DNA from: Amblyornis subalaris
Lineage: Eukaryota > Chordata > Aves > Passeriformes > Ptilonorhynchidae
Reading direction: 5' to 3'
DNA length: 64,000 bases
Assembly: GCA_018881555.1 (NCBI GenBank)
Contig: JACAXG010000002.1
Span: forward strand, 21,775,183-21,839,182
In this document: in pieces, positions 1 through 13,019 of the stretch
Position numbering within the stretch: the stretch's first letter is position 1
How the letters are laid out: the number at the start of each line of letters is the position of its first letter
Position numbers and translations under genes: made by a program
The notes under the pieces: generated by a model
Seen by the model: only the letters and a program-made list of their open reading frames with translations
What the model was told of the DNA's origin: nothing
Database searches by the model: none

Positions 1-2369
1 GAGAGTTTAGGGCAACCTATAAAGTTATTAGGTTCAGTGAAAAAGTTAAGTGTGTGTAAAGAAGCTATCAGATTTTAACAAGAGCACTGATGAAATGATG
101 CAGTGAGGTCTTCGGAACAGTAGTTCTTGCTGTCATTTTTCAAACCTGAATCACTTGCCATAGCTTTTATCCTCAGTAAAAACAGTGATGAGTTCTTTCA
201 GCCAACAGACTTGTCCCCAAGGTTTAGCCCAGCCTGCAGCAGACTGAGTACCCTTTGTAGAATACCCCTCTCATACTGTGCATGACTCAGCTGCCCATGT
301 AAATATGGATCCTACCCTTTCAGTTAGCCTGGAAGCTCACAGTTGCAAAGACTTTCTTTTACTGTCAGTTTTATTCTTCACATGTATAACAGGTCTCTGT
401 TCTTCATACATCTGTGTTATAGTATGTGTTGGTTTTGTATTTTACAGTTATCAACATTGTCTATTAACACTGGCATTAAAATGTTTGTGCAATGTTTTGC
501 CTTTTCACTCATTTATCTTTTACACACATAAGTAAATAGCATTGCTTTATTTCATATATTCATCCTTCTCCTAATCTATTTATTGAGCAATACGAGCTAA
601 AAAATGTGGAGAAGTACCAGCAGCGAAAGTGTATCCTGATCTATATGTTGTCTGGTGGATCATAAACCCACGTGTCTCCAGCATATGCCTCCCAACCTGA
701 GCAGGGCTGTGGGTGCTGGAGTGGTGTAAGCCAACTCCACCATCAGGCATTACAGGCATTTCTCTCATTGGTGGGAAATATCTGGAAAATCTCTCTGCAT
801 TTTTGGCACTGTAAATCTTATGCTTAGCCATAACTTAGAGATAAATTATGGTACATTCAGCNGCCATTAATTTTGAATTAGCAGTGTCATTTATATTTTT
901 TTGGTATAAATATCATTAAAGCTACAGATTCCAAATGTTAGGATATATATTAACAGAGTGTGCTCACTAATCCCAGGAAGATCATGCCTCCTGTTCCATG
1001 GGNTTTAGGCTTGTATCCGATTCAAACAGATTTGTGGTGTGAAATGCTAAACAGTGCTGCTGGTGACTAGTTTTTCACAAAGGCCAATGCTGGTACCTCA
1101 TTTTTCTTGCCCTCACACACTCTCCATTGCACTGGAAAATGCAAAAAAATTGCACTGGAAACAAAACAAGTGAAAAAAGCCATGGTGTTTTCTTCCATGG
1201 TTAGATGCCAGTAGTTGGCAAAATAAAAGCCTGGACTGAGAACCGAAGCTTTTTCTCTTACTCCTTGCCGTACCAAAGGGGGCTCATGACCTGCAGCATG
1301 CACGGGTGGATTCAGACATAATCCAGCTCTTGGTGCCCTTCACCTGGAGCTGCTCCTGCGGCCTGCGAGACAGGGCTAGGGCAGAGCCAAGGGACAGGAT
1401 GCCGACACTGCTTTCTGGTGGCCACTGTCAAAAAGCATTTAATTTATACGCTTTGCCATATGTGTACAGCAAGTTCCCTTGGCCCCATTAAGAGTCTGGC
1501 AGGGAGAGCCAAGTCATGTCCCTTGGCTTGGCTCATCTTTGGCAACTGTTCAAGCTTTCAGCTTGCCTTGGAGTAGATGACATTCACTTACAGCAATCCT
1601 TCCTAAATGTTCAGCCTTCAGAAGATAGTGAGTGGTCTCTGCTACTTTACATTGGTCCTGTTTGAAGCTGCTGAGTTGAAGCCTGAGCACTTTCCATTCT
1701 TATAGAGATTATCACGGGATAAATGGGGATGTCTACAGGTTCTGCAGGAATCAGACTGCATCAGATTGAATGGAAAACTTTTTCCCATTATTAGAGTTTT
1801 CTAAATGAATTTTTATCTTCTCAAGAAAGAGAGAGACAACCTAATGCCTTAGAAAAGAATCGCTAATGTTGATTTGGGCTGGATAAAATCCTCCTTCAAG
1901 GCGTAAACCATTGGATGTTGAGAGTCATTCATCTCAGGTACCAAGCCAGCCAGATAAAAGTCAGCAGACATATCCCTGTTAGCGCTGAGTCTGAGGCAAC
2001 AGATGCTACCTCTCAATAGAGCTTATTAGACCATGTTCAACAACAACTTCTTCTGGCCTGCAACAGCTTAGCTCATTGCAAAGGCAAAGAACCAGGCAAC
2101 CACACAAGACCTGGCAGACACCCCTGCACTCCAGGACACTGGGTTGGTGGAAGACTTGTAAAAGCATCACAGTGAGCTGAAGCTCTGCTGTCCTGTGCAC
2201 TTTCAAAAAGTCTCCCCCTTGACTAGCACACTGATCCTTGCACTGTGGCTCCCTGAAGAGCAGACCATTTATTTGTGCTGCATACAGGTTGTTGCTGCTG
2301 CACATGTGCACTGACCATGGACCAAGCATGTGCTCTGGACATCAGGAGATCTCTTACACAGAGGGGCAG

Positions 2370-2412
2370 TCAACTAACAAAATCAACTAACAAAACCATT
2401 CAACTAACAAAG
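2370..2412. repeat. Short tandem repeat, CAACTAACAAA unit
   Basis: Three near-identical copies of an 11-base CAACTAACAAA core occur within about 43 bases, separated by short AT-rich spacers. It looks like a small local duplication. No function is suggested. Confidence 0.7.
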
Positions 2413-4839
2413 AAGAGCTATCAGAAGTCAATTGAATGAAAACTGCACTTTTATCCACTTTCTCCCTTCCTGTTTCCCCCTCTGTGTCCCAGATTTGCAT
2501 GCCACTTGATGCTGGTGCTTACATTGACACTGTTTTTCATATGTATGCAGCATATAGTGCCTATGGGTACCTGCTGTGACTTTCAATGTACAAATGATAA
2601 ATTATTGTCTCACTTTTTAATCCAAAATTATTTTTAAAAAATATTTTTGTAGCCAGGTCTCATTTGCAGCAGTCACTACCCAAAGAGCTGTCATGCATCA
2701 AACTGTTTAATGATATTATGACACACACAATCTAAAACTAAAATAAGGACGTTGTCTATGTTTTGCCTGGTAATGATTGATAATTTAAACTCATGTCTTC
2801 AGCATTTTATGGAAGGGCAATTTAAATAATATAGAGAAGATAATTCCAGTACTCTTTTGGAGATTATTTGATCATATTAAACAATTTATACATAAAAAAG
2901 TCTAGGTTTTATGGTTTCAGAACAAATTTTCTAAGCACATATATGTGTTGTTTTGTTTAGAATGACAGCCAGCAGGCCAAAACTACATCTTCCAACCGAT
3001 CAACTTTATGGGAAACTAACTCTCTGATCCAAGTGGTAGCAATGCAATGGTGACAGCCATTGCAACTGCCTCAGGTGGCATCGCCTATAACCAGGGTTAG
3101 ACAAGATGAAAACAAAATGCCTTCAAATTATCTATCTTCTTCCAGCCATTTCTGGACTGTTCTTGACCAGTGACTGGTTGTGTTTGAAATACACCATTTG
3201 CAGAGTCTGCCTGTGAAGACTATTCCAGAGACTAACAGATGCACTTTTCCACAAAGTTTATTTTTTCCAGTCTAGTCTTTCCCCTGTATTAATTTTTTCA
3301 GTTACTTCAAGGCTCCAGTAAGCTGCCAGAGAAAATAAGAGCAGAAGTTCTGCAAGATGGAGAATGGAGAACTAAAGAAAAAGACACATGGAGAGCTACT
3401 GCTTGTAAAAGGACTAAGTAAAGGAAAGATTTTTTGGTGAAAGCAGCAGCCAAATGTGCCCTACTTGTCATTCTGTCACCTTTTCTCTGTGAGTCACAAG
3501 TTGTTTTCCTTCTGGAGCTTCACTTTGTTTACCTCAACAGTGAGCACAAGCAGAAGGCCTAGGATAGTTTGACTCACAGAGCAATGAGAGATTTTCATAC
3601 AGCACTACCCTGAGTCAGTGTGCATCAAGGCAATGAATATGCAGCTGCAGTTAGCTACCAAGTCAAGTTTTTGGACAGAAATCAGCACTCTGCTCTAGCA
3701 GTGGTTGTCTCTACAGAGACAAGTAGCCAAGAATTGGACCCCCTCATTGTGACTTGCTTGCTTGAACACAAGTCCCGGAAACCAGCTTATTATTATCTCC
3801 AAGTCATTCTTTCAAAGTTAGTATCTTTCCTGGGTGCATGTAATTTCAAAATACTTAGTTTGCTTTTGAGTCATTGAACTTTTACAAGACTAATAAAATA
3901 GTACGAGGAAAGGCATGAAAGGTGGTTGCTTTTTATGTTACAATATCACAAACCACCTGGATGAACTTGATGCAGAACAAGATGTAAGATCGGCTGTTCT
4001 TACTCCCACAGATCATTTAAAGGCACATCCAGTCTTTGATTTTAGTCCATCAACCAAACCCCATCTGTTTGATACACTTTTATGACACACATGATGACTT
4101 CGGAAACGAGCAGTCAGGCGAAAGCCTAGCTGTTGAGATAGTGAATGTAGCATTCATTCCCCAAAGTTATGAAAACATAGTGTCTAAAGGCAGATGAAAT
4201 GACAGTGACCTGAAATAACAGGAAGCTGGCCTCAGTTATAAATCTGGCAGGGGCTGAGGGTGATGGCGATGGAAGCTTGTGAGCTGTATCCAAAGCCATG
4301 AAATATAGCTCTGCCCCTGAATGAACTGGAAGACATATTTCAGTCTACAACAAGTCAGAGTTCAAGCATCAGTGGCCTTCAGGACCTCTGTTCAGACCTT
4401 GTCCAGATCCAAACACAGAAGCTTTGGAGTGATCTTTTTACTCCACTGTTAAATTTCACTGGCACGTAAGACTTCCCATCTGTTCAGCTGTGGGCTTTCC
4501 CCAACACCACCACTAGCACTCATATTTCCCTCGTGGAAAATGGAAATGAGAAAGTAAACTCTTGCATTAACTTTTAGCTGTCTCCTGGTAGTCTGGAAGG
4601 GAGTGCTGAAGAATCCAAACTTTTGCAACTCTTTTTTGTTTGCCTTGGAATGTACAATGTTTTGTGAAATCTGTTCTGCAAAATGGCTAGCAAAAGGTGA
4701 AAGGAAATCACAAGGGAAAAAAAAGAAAGGTGTGAATTAAAAACGGAGTCAGATAAGAAAAAATTTTCTTGAACCTGGGAATGTGATTTATTCCATCAGA
4801 GAAGGAAATAGAAAATGAGTGCTCTGTATGGAAAAATTG

Positions 4840-4865
4840 CATGCCCTGATGCTTTACAGGGCATG
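4840..4865. repeat. Short perfect inverted repeat
   Basis: CATGCCCTG (4840-4848) is followed by an 8-base spacer and its exact reverse complement CAGGGCATG (4857-4865). The flanks are not complementary, so this is a short 9-bp stem and not a microRNA-like hairpin. Confidence 0.6.
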
Positions 4866-6879
4866 AGCATTTCTGAGACGCATGGGGCACACCTGCAGAT
4901 CTCTACATCCAGCTCAGACCCAATGGCAGTAGTAATGTGGTTCAGGGTCCCTTTGCCCAGCAGCTGCTACCAGTTTCCTTACTGGAGAATGACGACTTTC
5001 TGAAGGATCACCAAGGGAGACAGTATGCAATAAAGGTCTGCTCCTTTTCATAAGCAGTGTAATTTCCATATTAAAAACTATGTCTAAGGAAGCTTGATGG
5101 GAAAAATGCTATAAGACAGATACAGTCTGACAGGCAGATGAGTCAGAAGGTGTCCCCTAAAATTAACAATTCTTCTAATTGAACCATTATGTGAACTTCT
5201 GGCTGCATTCAGACACATCACATACCTCACAAATACATGGATTCATGACACACTGAGGCCAACCTACATGCTGGCTCTTCCCCAGAAGGACACGCATCTA
5301 TGGACTGGTTTGCTCTTCCTCACTGCCAGCTTCCAGCCAGAGCAGCCAGCGGAGGTGCCGCAGCCTGGCCATGCAGCAGCTGGGTACCAGGAATCTGGGA
5401 CAGCACAGGTAACCTGGACCAGAGAGGAGGAGAGCTGGACTCTTTCTCCACCAGTGGCTCACAGCGTTAGTTGGTAGTGAAACTGCAAGCCAGATATACC
5501 TGTTATAGCATGACATGGAGAGCTGATGACTCAGTTGCTCACAGCAGTGGTGTTCATGCCAAGGTCTTCTAAAATCATGAGTAATCATTGCTTTTGGACT
5601 GATTTAGAGGATTGCTAGTGCTAGCTATCTTTGTCAAAAATCCTTTTTATTTGGTGGGCCTGCCCTGGATCCCCAGTCTTCTGAGGATGGTCCAAAGTTA
5701 TTTTAGAGTTCAAGCTCAGTTTCATCATGCCCTTATTGTGCATTGTGGAGGGATAGTGACACTGGCAAAAGGAAACGGTTTCATAGCCCTTCCCATTTCA
5801 CAGTTTAACTCCTACTTTTTTTGTGCTCATAGACAACATTTGGGCAGTAAATGGGTTATGTAACACCCCAGAACAAAAAAAAAAAAACAGAAAGGGCACT
5901 ATCATCCTGCTATGTAAGGATTATTTCTAGTCTTGCCTCCTATGGCTCTGCTTAGAGGGGAGGATGGAGATTTTTTCACTGGAAGTTATGAAGATTTCTG
6001 CCATAGTCATTGGTAGGAAGTCATACAGCCCTGCAAGTTCCTGCTGCCAAACCTGAAAAGTTTGTTGTCTCCCTCTGTTTGTGGCAGGAGGATAAATTTG
6101 GACAGAAAGATAAATTTGCTGTTCCAAGCAAAATTAACTGAGGACCACGCTAGAAACTGCTTTCCTTCAGCAGCTGTGTTCTTTTGGCTGGTGCCTGCTG
6201 GTGGCACAGCTGGAGGTGGGTACTGCGTGCACACCCGAGAGGTCAGGGTAAGACACCAAGTTGACTGACTGTGCCTTCTGGAAAGCATTCTCCACAAGAC
6301 TGCTGTATTCCCAGGTTTGCATTTGAAAGATCTTGTGCACACTCACATTTTAAGCACAACCACAGACAGTGCATTAACGTGTGAGAGATTTACAGACCAC
6401 ATTCAAAATTTTAGCCTGCCCATTTAAAAAAAAAAAAAAATTAAGATTTTTGTGATGCGTGAGCAGATATGGAATTATGCCATTTATATTTGATTGTGTT
6501 TTGATACAGAGCCCACAGATTGAACTTTCAGCCTTCAACTTGCAGTCTTTCCTAGCAGTCATCTGAAAATTATAAAAGCATTGAACCTGACCACATTTGA
6601 ACCACCAATGCTATTGTGGTGGTTCAGGTTTTCCTTTGAAAATGCTGAAAGAAGATCATACTCCAGCAGGAGAAAGATGAGACTCAGTATTTTTCCTGTA
6701 GGTCTTCACAGGGCTCACATATTTGTTTCTGTATTGGTAGTGATTCATATCACAAATGCCTTTGTCCATTTCACTCTTTCTGCTACAATAGCCCAAGTAA
6801 TTAACTAAGTGAAGAGGCTGTCAATTAAACACTGATACTAATCTTGGCATAAAAGCTCCCTTAAGAAACACTGAGCTGG

Positions 6880-7380
6880 AACATATTCTACAGCGACAGC
6901 ACTGCCTTCATTCAGCTCACTTCTCAGACAATTAAGTGCTCCAAATGTTTGTGTGTCATCCGGGCAACATTAGTAGCAGCAACGACCCCTGCTATAGATA
7001 CAGTCCTGCAAAGAATGCCTGGAAATACAATGCCTATTGTGACAGCAAGGCTGATTTTATCAACCAAGGGACATTATATAGTTAATTAATGCCAAGATCC
7101 TTAATGATAAGATTGTCAAGGACAATTAAGAAGATTATTATAAGTGTCCTTGGTAACAAGAATGCAATACTGATTTTAGCTTACTTTCACTAAGTGTGGC
7201 TTAAAGGTCAGTTTCTCTGAAGTGTGAATACTTAAGCATTCTTTGGATAGGTGTCATTATACATTAATCTCAGAAGGAAACCACATTTTTCTAATGTAGC
7301 TGTGCAGTACATGAAAATTAATGTGAAACTCTTGCTAAGAAATTAAGGTAAAATATTTCAATGAGGAAATCCTAGGCAGT
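6880..7380. promoter_or_regulatory. Candidate conserved non-coding element (AT-rich)
   Basis: This block is rich in homeodomain-like TAATTA/ATTAAT cores, for example near 7081-7090. It also contains an inverted repeat, CAAGGACA (7117-7124) and TGTCCTTG (7145-7152), around a roughly 20-base AT-rich loop. It has no open frame of note and no transposon signature. Its texture resembles vertebrate developmental non-coding elements, but that is inference from motif density only; conservation cannot be seen in one sequence. Confidence 0.22.
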
Positions 7381-10300
7381 GTCACACCCGCAGCAACAGC
7401 TCTGGGTCCATGTTCTGAGATCAAGTCAATGGAATAACTTGCTCCAACTTCAGCCCATGTGGTTCAGGACCATGACCATGCAGTCAGTAGATGGACAGAC
7501 CCTCCTCAGTCAGCCCTCTCAGTCTCAGTAATCTCCTGCTCTTCATCTGCCCAATAGTGGATCCAGCTTTACTGTGTCTCTCTCATGCACCACACCCAAA
7601 TTTAAAGAGCACTTGACATAAAATCCCTTTGTGAACTGGATAAGCTCACAGAAGAAAAGTGATGGATACTGGTAGCACAGATTGCACCTTGACTGTTGAA
7701 ATTAAAAGAAGAACTAATCTTGTATCTTAGAACTGGAAAAGGGCATACTGCAAGAGAACATTTCAGCCTCCTACAATGACACTGTAAATGCAGGGCACTT
7801 TAAGATTGAAAGTTTTAAGTGCTTACATGAAAGATTGAAGTGGTTTTCTTACCACACTAACCCTTACAGCTTAATTCTGTATTTGGCTTCTGTCTGATGG
7901 GCAAAAATCACTGACTTAAAAATAAACACATTTGGCAAGGTGAAAGTATTGTGGTCTAATCTTTTATATGGTGGGAACAGACTACAGCAGAGATTGGCAT
8001 ACCTGAAACTTGAATCTTCAGAAAGCTTTTAGCAGTTGCTAACAAAATTGGAAATCACTTTTAAGTAGGAATTGTTGGAGAAATGGATTACCAATAGATA
8101 CAATTCCTGAGATATGAAAGAAATTATTTACTTGGAAAATGTATTCCTAGTTAAAAATAGATACAAACATTTGATATATATTTTTTTTAAATTGCAAATG
8201 TTATAAGGAGGGAAGAAAAGGAAAGCTTTCAGCTATAAAAAGCAATATACAGTTTCCATTCAGAGAAATGAAAATAATACCTAAAATATCAGTAGCCACT
8301 TAATTAAAACTAAATATAAGGCATTAAAAAACCCATGTACAATAGGTAAATCCATGCCAGGCATCAGGTTAATATAGAAAAAGATTGCATAATTAGAAAC
8401 AGTCCAGAAAAAATATATTTAAGAGAGGCTGCTGTGCCACCTTTAAAACAAATGATTATGTAGGTAGTTATAAATGGAAGATGAAAGTTATTCTTTGGGA
8501 ATAAAAGAACATGAGGAAAACATTGGTTAAAATTACTTGTTTTCAAAACCAACAGGCTCAACCTTGCATCCAAAATCCTGAAGGATAAGCTAAGGAGCCC
8601 TTCAGATCAGAATTTGTTTTCAAGCACACAATACACACAATAATAAAATATAATAAAGGCTAGAAAACTTTCTTTTTTTTTTTTTAAAGGAAGGGGAAGT
8701 GACTAAAGAAGCTGATAAAGGAAAACTTATGCCAGTTACCTGGTGTCAATCCTGAGCAATATAATGAGACTCTACTCAAGACCGCCAAGAAATAATTATA
8801 TTCAAGATGACCAAGACTAAGAAACTACAAGCTACAAAAATACAGTTAATCAGAATATTTTGTGGAATGTTGGTCTCAAACAAAAAGCACTAATGTTACA
8901 TATTTGGTAAATTCATGCAGCTATTTTCTGATAGTATAACTTGGATTAATCCCAGGCATCTGATATAGCACCAAGTGCCACATTGATTTTAAATACCCAG
9001 TTCACTCTGAACCAGGGACAAGTTCTGTTTGCCAGTGCCTGGTTTAATGGATTAGGAAGCCTGGCCACCACCACAATGCAAAACAGGAGCTAGCAATAGC
9101 ATGGGGCCCTGAAAGCTGCTTACATACATCCTTGCTCACTCACCCCTGAGAAGGTATGGTCTTTTTTAGAAGGATTTTCCAGAAGAATCAAGATCTGGCC
9201 CATCCTTTTAGCACAAAAAGGCATTTCACACAGTGTAGAATACTGCAATTCTGCAATGTCATCAGATCACAGAAAATATATTTTCATTTATTTGATAATT
9301 AATTACCTGCACTTCAGCTGAGACAATGACTTTCCAGATGTGAGCCCCATCAACACAAACACCTTCACTGGCCATGCCTGTCTGTCTCTAAGTTGCTCCT
9401 GGCTGTGATTCTGTTTCTGCACCTCTTTATTTTGGAGAGGTGAAGCCCAGCCATGCACTCAGAGTATTGTGGTGGCTGAGAGCTCGCCTCGTTCTCCCCA
9501 GGCATTTACCAAACACACAGCCACACACAATGCCACAGCTGTATCCCACCATCAGAAACTGCTGCTTTGCATAAGTGGGAAGCCACCAAAGGCCTCTGTA
9601 GACAAGCATGCCATATGCCCCATTTGACAACCTCCTTTTCCCTTTCCTTCTTTTCATTCTCTCTTACTGCAGATTCACTTCATGTGTCTCTGTCAGGTCC
9701 TAGCGTTATATGAAAACACGGTTTAGGTGAACCAAGGTTCCACACCTGGGGGCAGAAACAACACTAGGAGATGTTGAAAGTCAAAACCGGGTGTTTAATA
9801 TTGACAAATACCCATTACAGTGGCATCTACTTCTCCTTTCCTCTTCTGCCATACCCTACCCAGTCATGAATAACATTTGCTTCTGATCTTTCCTCAGCTC
9901 ATCCCCACACAGAATGTTCTGAAGACTACTTAGGACTTTCTGTAAAAAAAGAAGTTGATTCATAATATAATTTTTAAAGGGGCAAATTTTTTTTCACTAC
10001 ATGTACCACCACAATGCTCAGTGAGCATCCCTTTTGCAGCTGTATCATCACATACACCACTGAGAAGAGACTCAAAGAGAGAAAACAAATAATATTTCCG
10101 CTCACTGGCCAGTGACATTCACCGCCTCAGGCACCAAATTCTCTGCTGGTTTACTTCCATGCTTGAGGATGTTTCTGAGTAAAGACAGGACTTGGTGAGT
10201 AAAAGACTGAGCCTGGAAGCATAGCCACTTGCCACTTTCTCACCAGAAGCTGTTGGATATACCAGCAGCTTCAATTTACTCCCCACACTTGGAAAATTGA

Positions 10301-10439
10301 GAGGTTTATATGCTTGCAAGAGATATACAGAAATTTTGAAGCCCTATCAGTAGAAAAAAAAATCGCACAGATGTTTTCTTACTACACAGAAATAAATCTG
10401 TTTGCAGGAAGGTGGGAGAGTAGTGAATAAAATCAAAAG
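7381..10439. other. Unique non-coding DNA, no gene recognised
   Basis: No exon, RNA gene or recognised transposon is visible. A run of 13 T lies at 8673-8685. The longest open frame here is under 80 codons on the minus strand near 9.4-9.7 kb and has no recognisable domain. Confidence 0.6.
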
Positions 10440-10780
10440 TGCTGGGTTTTTGCACAACACTTCATGTTTGGCATCAAAGCTATTTTGCCATCAAGGATAT
10501 ACTTACATAAGCAGCAGCTGCTGCTCAGCAAGTCTGTTTTACTTAACTGCTTTATAATTGCTTAATTATTAATCCATCACATTGCAGTTAAATGTCAAAG
10601 AAATTGCAGTTCTGATTGTCCATTCACACATGACAGTTTTATTCAGTGAGCTGCTTCCTGACAAACCAGTGGATTGCTTCTGCTGGCTCACAAACTCGAA
10701 CAGGCAGCCATTCTGATGCTGACAGATTCCATCTGCTCCCCTTTAATTAACATCTAATATGTAAACCATCTAATACATGT
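10440..10780. promoter_or_regulatory. Candidate conserved non-coding element
   Basis: The block contains an E-box (CAGCTG) within a CAGCAGCTGCTGCTCAGCA stretch near 10511-10529, followed by clustered TAAT/ATTA cores near 10555-10575 and two TTGCAGTT-type repeats. There is no open frame or transposon signature. An enhancer role is inferred only from this motif clustering. Confidence 0.2.
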
Positions 10781-13019
10781 AACACTGCATAACAAGGGAT
10801 TAAGAAATAGAAGGTGGTTCTTCATCATAATGCTGTGTCATCTCTTAGGATCTCGTTACAAACGGTAAATGGTACCAAAATGTAATGGGAACTGCACACT
10901 AGTAGAAACAGCAACATGTAGGTACTCTCTCCAAAACAAGTATAGACATATATGAACACAGAGACAAAATAAAGAGGAAGGTGTAGCAGCTTTCATAGAT
11001 GGATTCACGTTGGTACTGCTCCAGCTCAGACATCAGCTGATTTAATGCAATTACAAGGAAGAATGGGATCTACTCATTTGTGTTCCCAATTATTGCTAGC
11101 TAGATAAGAAGCGTTGTTTCTATAAGACTCTGGTGCAATCCATTAAACCCATTAAAAGTGCTAATTAGCTCATGTTCTACAAATGAAAGTGTCCAGGCTG
11201 CACTTTGTTGTCTAATACCTGCCAGCAGGCAAAAGCTGGGGATGAAAAGATCCAAAGAATAGCTTCTAGGAAAGCCCTGCGACCAAATTAAGATGTCAAA
11301 AGTAAGGGAGATAAAATGCTCTTCTGCATAACAGCAGCTGATGAACAGGCATGAAATTTATGTGGCTGGGGGACAGGGCTTGCCACCATTCATGGCTGGC
11401 TAAGTTATGTGAAAGGTCAAGGCTGCTATGTTTTCATGATAACATCTAAGCAGAACACAAGCACTTGGAGAGTCTCATCCACACATCTATTTAGTGAGTT
11501 AGATTAAACTCGTATAGAACAGCTGCAACTAGGCTTGCAATGCTCAACAAAGGGCAGGAAGATTAGACACCTCGATAATAAGACATGAAAGACCCTAATG
11601 GCAAGAGTAGAAGGGGAACTGTGCACACTAACCTGCAGCAATGACAGAATAATTATTTGAAGCCTCTGAGAAACAACTGAAAGAGGGGGGGAGGGGTGAA
11701 TGGAGGGGACAGTGTGAGATCAGCCCCTCCTGGCAGGGCTGGCCTTTGGTTTTCTGCAGCATGTGAGCTCCAGTCTTGTGGTACCAGATCTTGAGCAAGC
11801 AGTATTGTTTTAAGTTGTACCAGTTGTTCTCAATTTGCTCAGAATGGATCCGGAAGGCCAGTCTCTGAAAGTGTGCTCACATGACACTGCTCTACGCTGT
11901 GGGCTGAGCAGGACTCTGAGAGGAGAGAGGAAAGGACTCCTCCATGTCTTTAAAGTACATCCATATTTATTTGCATTTCCCTCTTTCCTGCTTCCAGTTT
12001 GAGGCATGTAAACAAATGCCTTGCTCCAACCCTACACAAGACAGCACAGGAGCCCATCATTCACAGCATCTTCAGTGGGGGCTGGTCAAAACCTTGAGGT
12101 GAGGAAGAGGGTTTGCGGTGGGATCTGTCCCATCTGGGACTGATTTTTCAGTCACCGACTGCTGTCATCGAAGTGGAAAAGAATAGGGGATTGCATTGGA
12201 GTCAGTGCAAATCCACATGAGCATACTTTAGCATGTGCCTCACATCTCTGTTTCTTAGGGCCTGGGTACAGGATAATATGTGTATTTAAGAATCAATGAA
12301 AATGAATATAGTTCATGAAGACCACAGACAGATTATAATGAAGCACCTCACAAGACATATGCCGATGTTACCAACCACCCCAAAGAGCAGAGATCCAAAC
12401 TTGCTGCTAACAAACACCACTGGAGTTTTAGCATGTCAGAGGTGTTTGGCAAATGCTTCCCAAAAGACATATTTCCTTTGTTTGCTCCACATTTCTGTTT
12501 ACACCACTAATGTTTTTCAAAGCTGGAAAGGTGTATCTTTCGTCAGGTGATACAGATGTTCTGTCTGTTCATGCCATGCTTGTCCTGTCCTCTCCACTCT
12601 GGTTAATGGTCATGTTTACACTGTTGCAAAGGCAGTGTCTGAACATTCTTTAATAAAACATATCAATATTGTGACAAGGCACATGTTTCACTCACCTGAA
12701 CTCTGTGCTGTTATCAGGCATTACATACTCTGTGCTTGCCTGTAATTTAGTACTGTCTTGAGAAAACACCTAAAGGGTAAGCAAAAATAAAAGCCATAGT
12801 CCTGGTCTTTATTCAGTTCTTCCTAAAGTAGGTGGGTTTTCCATTTATTTTGTTGATATGCTAAACATACGGATAGATTGCTTTCCATTTCTGTTGTTTT
12901 CTCTGAATGTTTTTTGAGAGAATGAACCTTTACTCAGTTATTTATTTTGCTGTGATTTGCTTCACAGTAACTTCAGGATCAGCCCTGGATTTCCTAACCC
13001 TTTTCTTTTTCCTTTTTTC
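10781..13019. other. Unique non-coding DNA, no gene recognised
   Basis: No exon, RNA gene or transposon could be supported. A short G-run interrupted by A lies near 11686-11695. Open frames are short and overlapping. Confidence 0.55.

Larger units (their letters stand above)
1..6879. other. Unique non-coding DNA, no gene recognised
   Basis: I see no supportable exon, RNA gene or transposon here. All open frames are short, lack recognisable domains and overlap one another on both strands. Visible small structures are a 12-bp direct duplication (1127-1138 and 1150-1161), three copies of a CAACTAACAAA unit (about 2370-2412), a 9-bp-arm hairpin (4840-4865), and A-runs at 5875-5887 (13 A) and 6426-6440 (15 A). 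Single Ns occur at 862 and 1003. Confidence 0.6.

Noticed and set aside
4840..4865. Possible microRNA precursor
   Set aside because: The stem is only 9 bp and the flanks do not pair.
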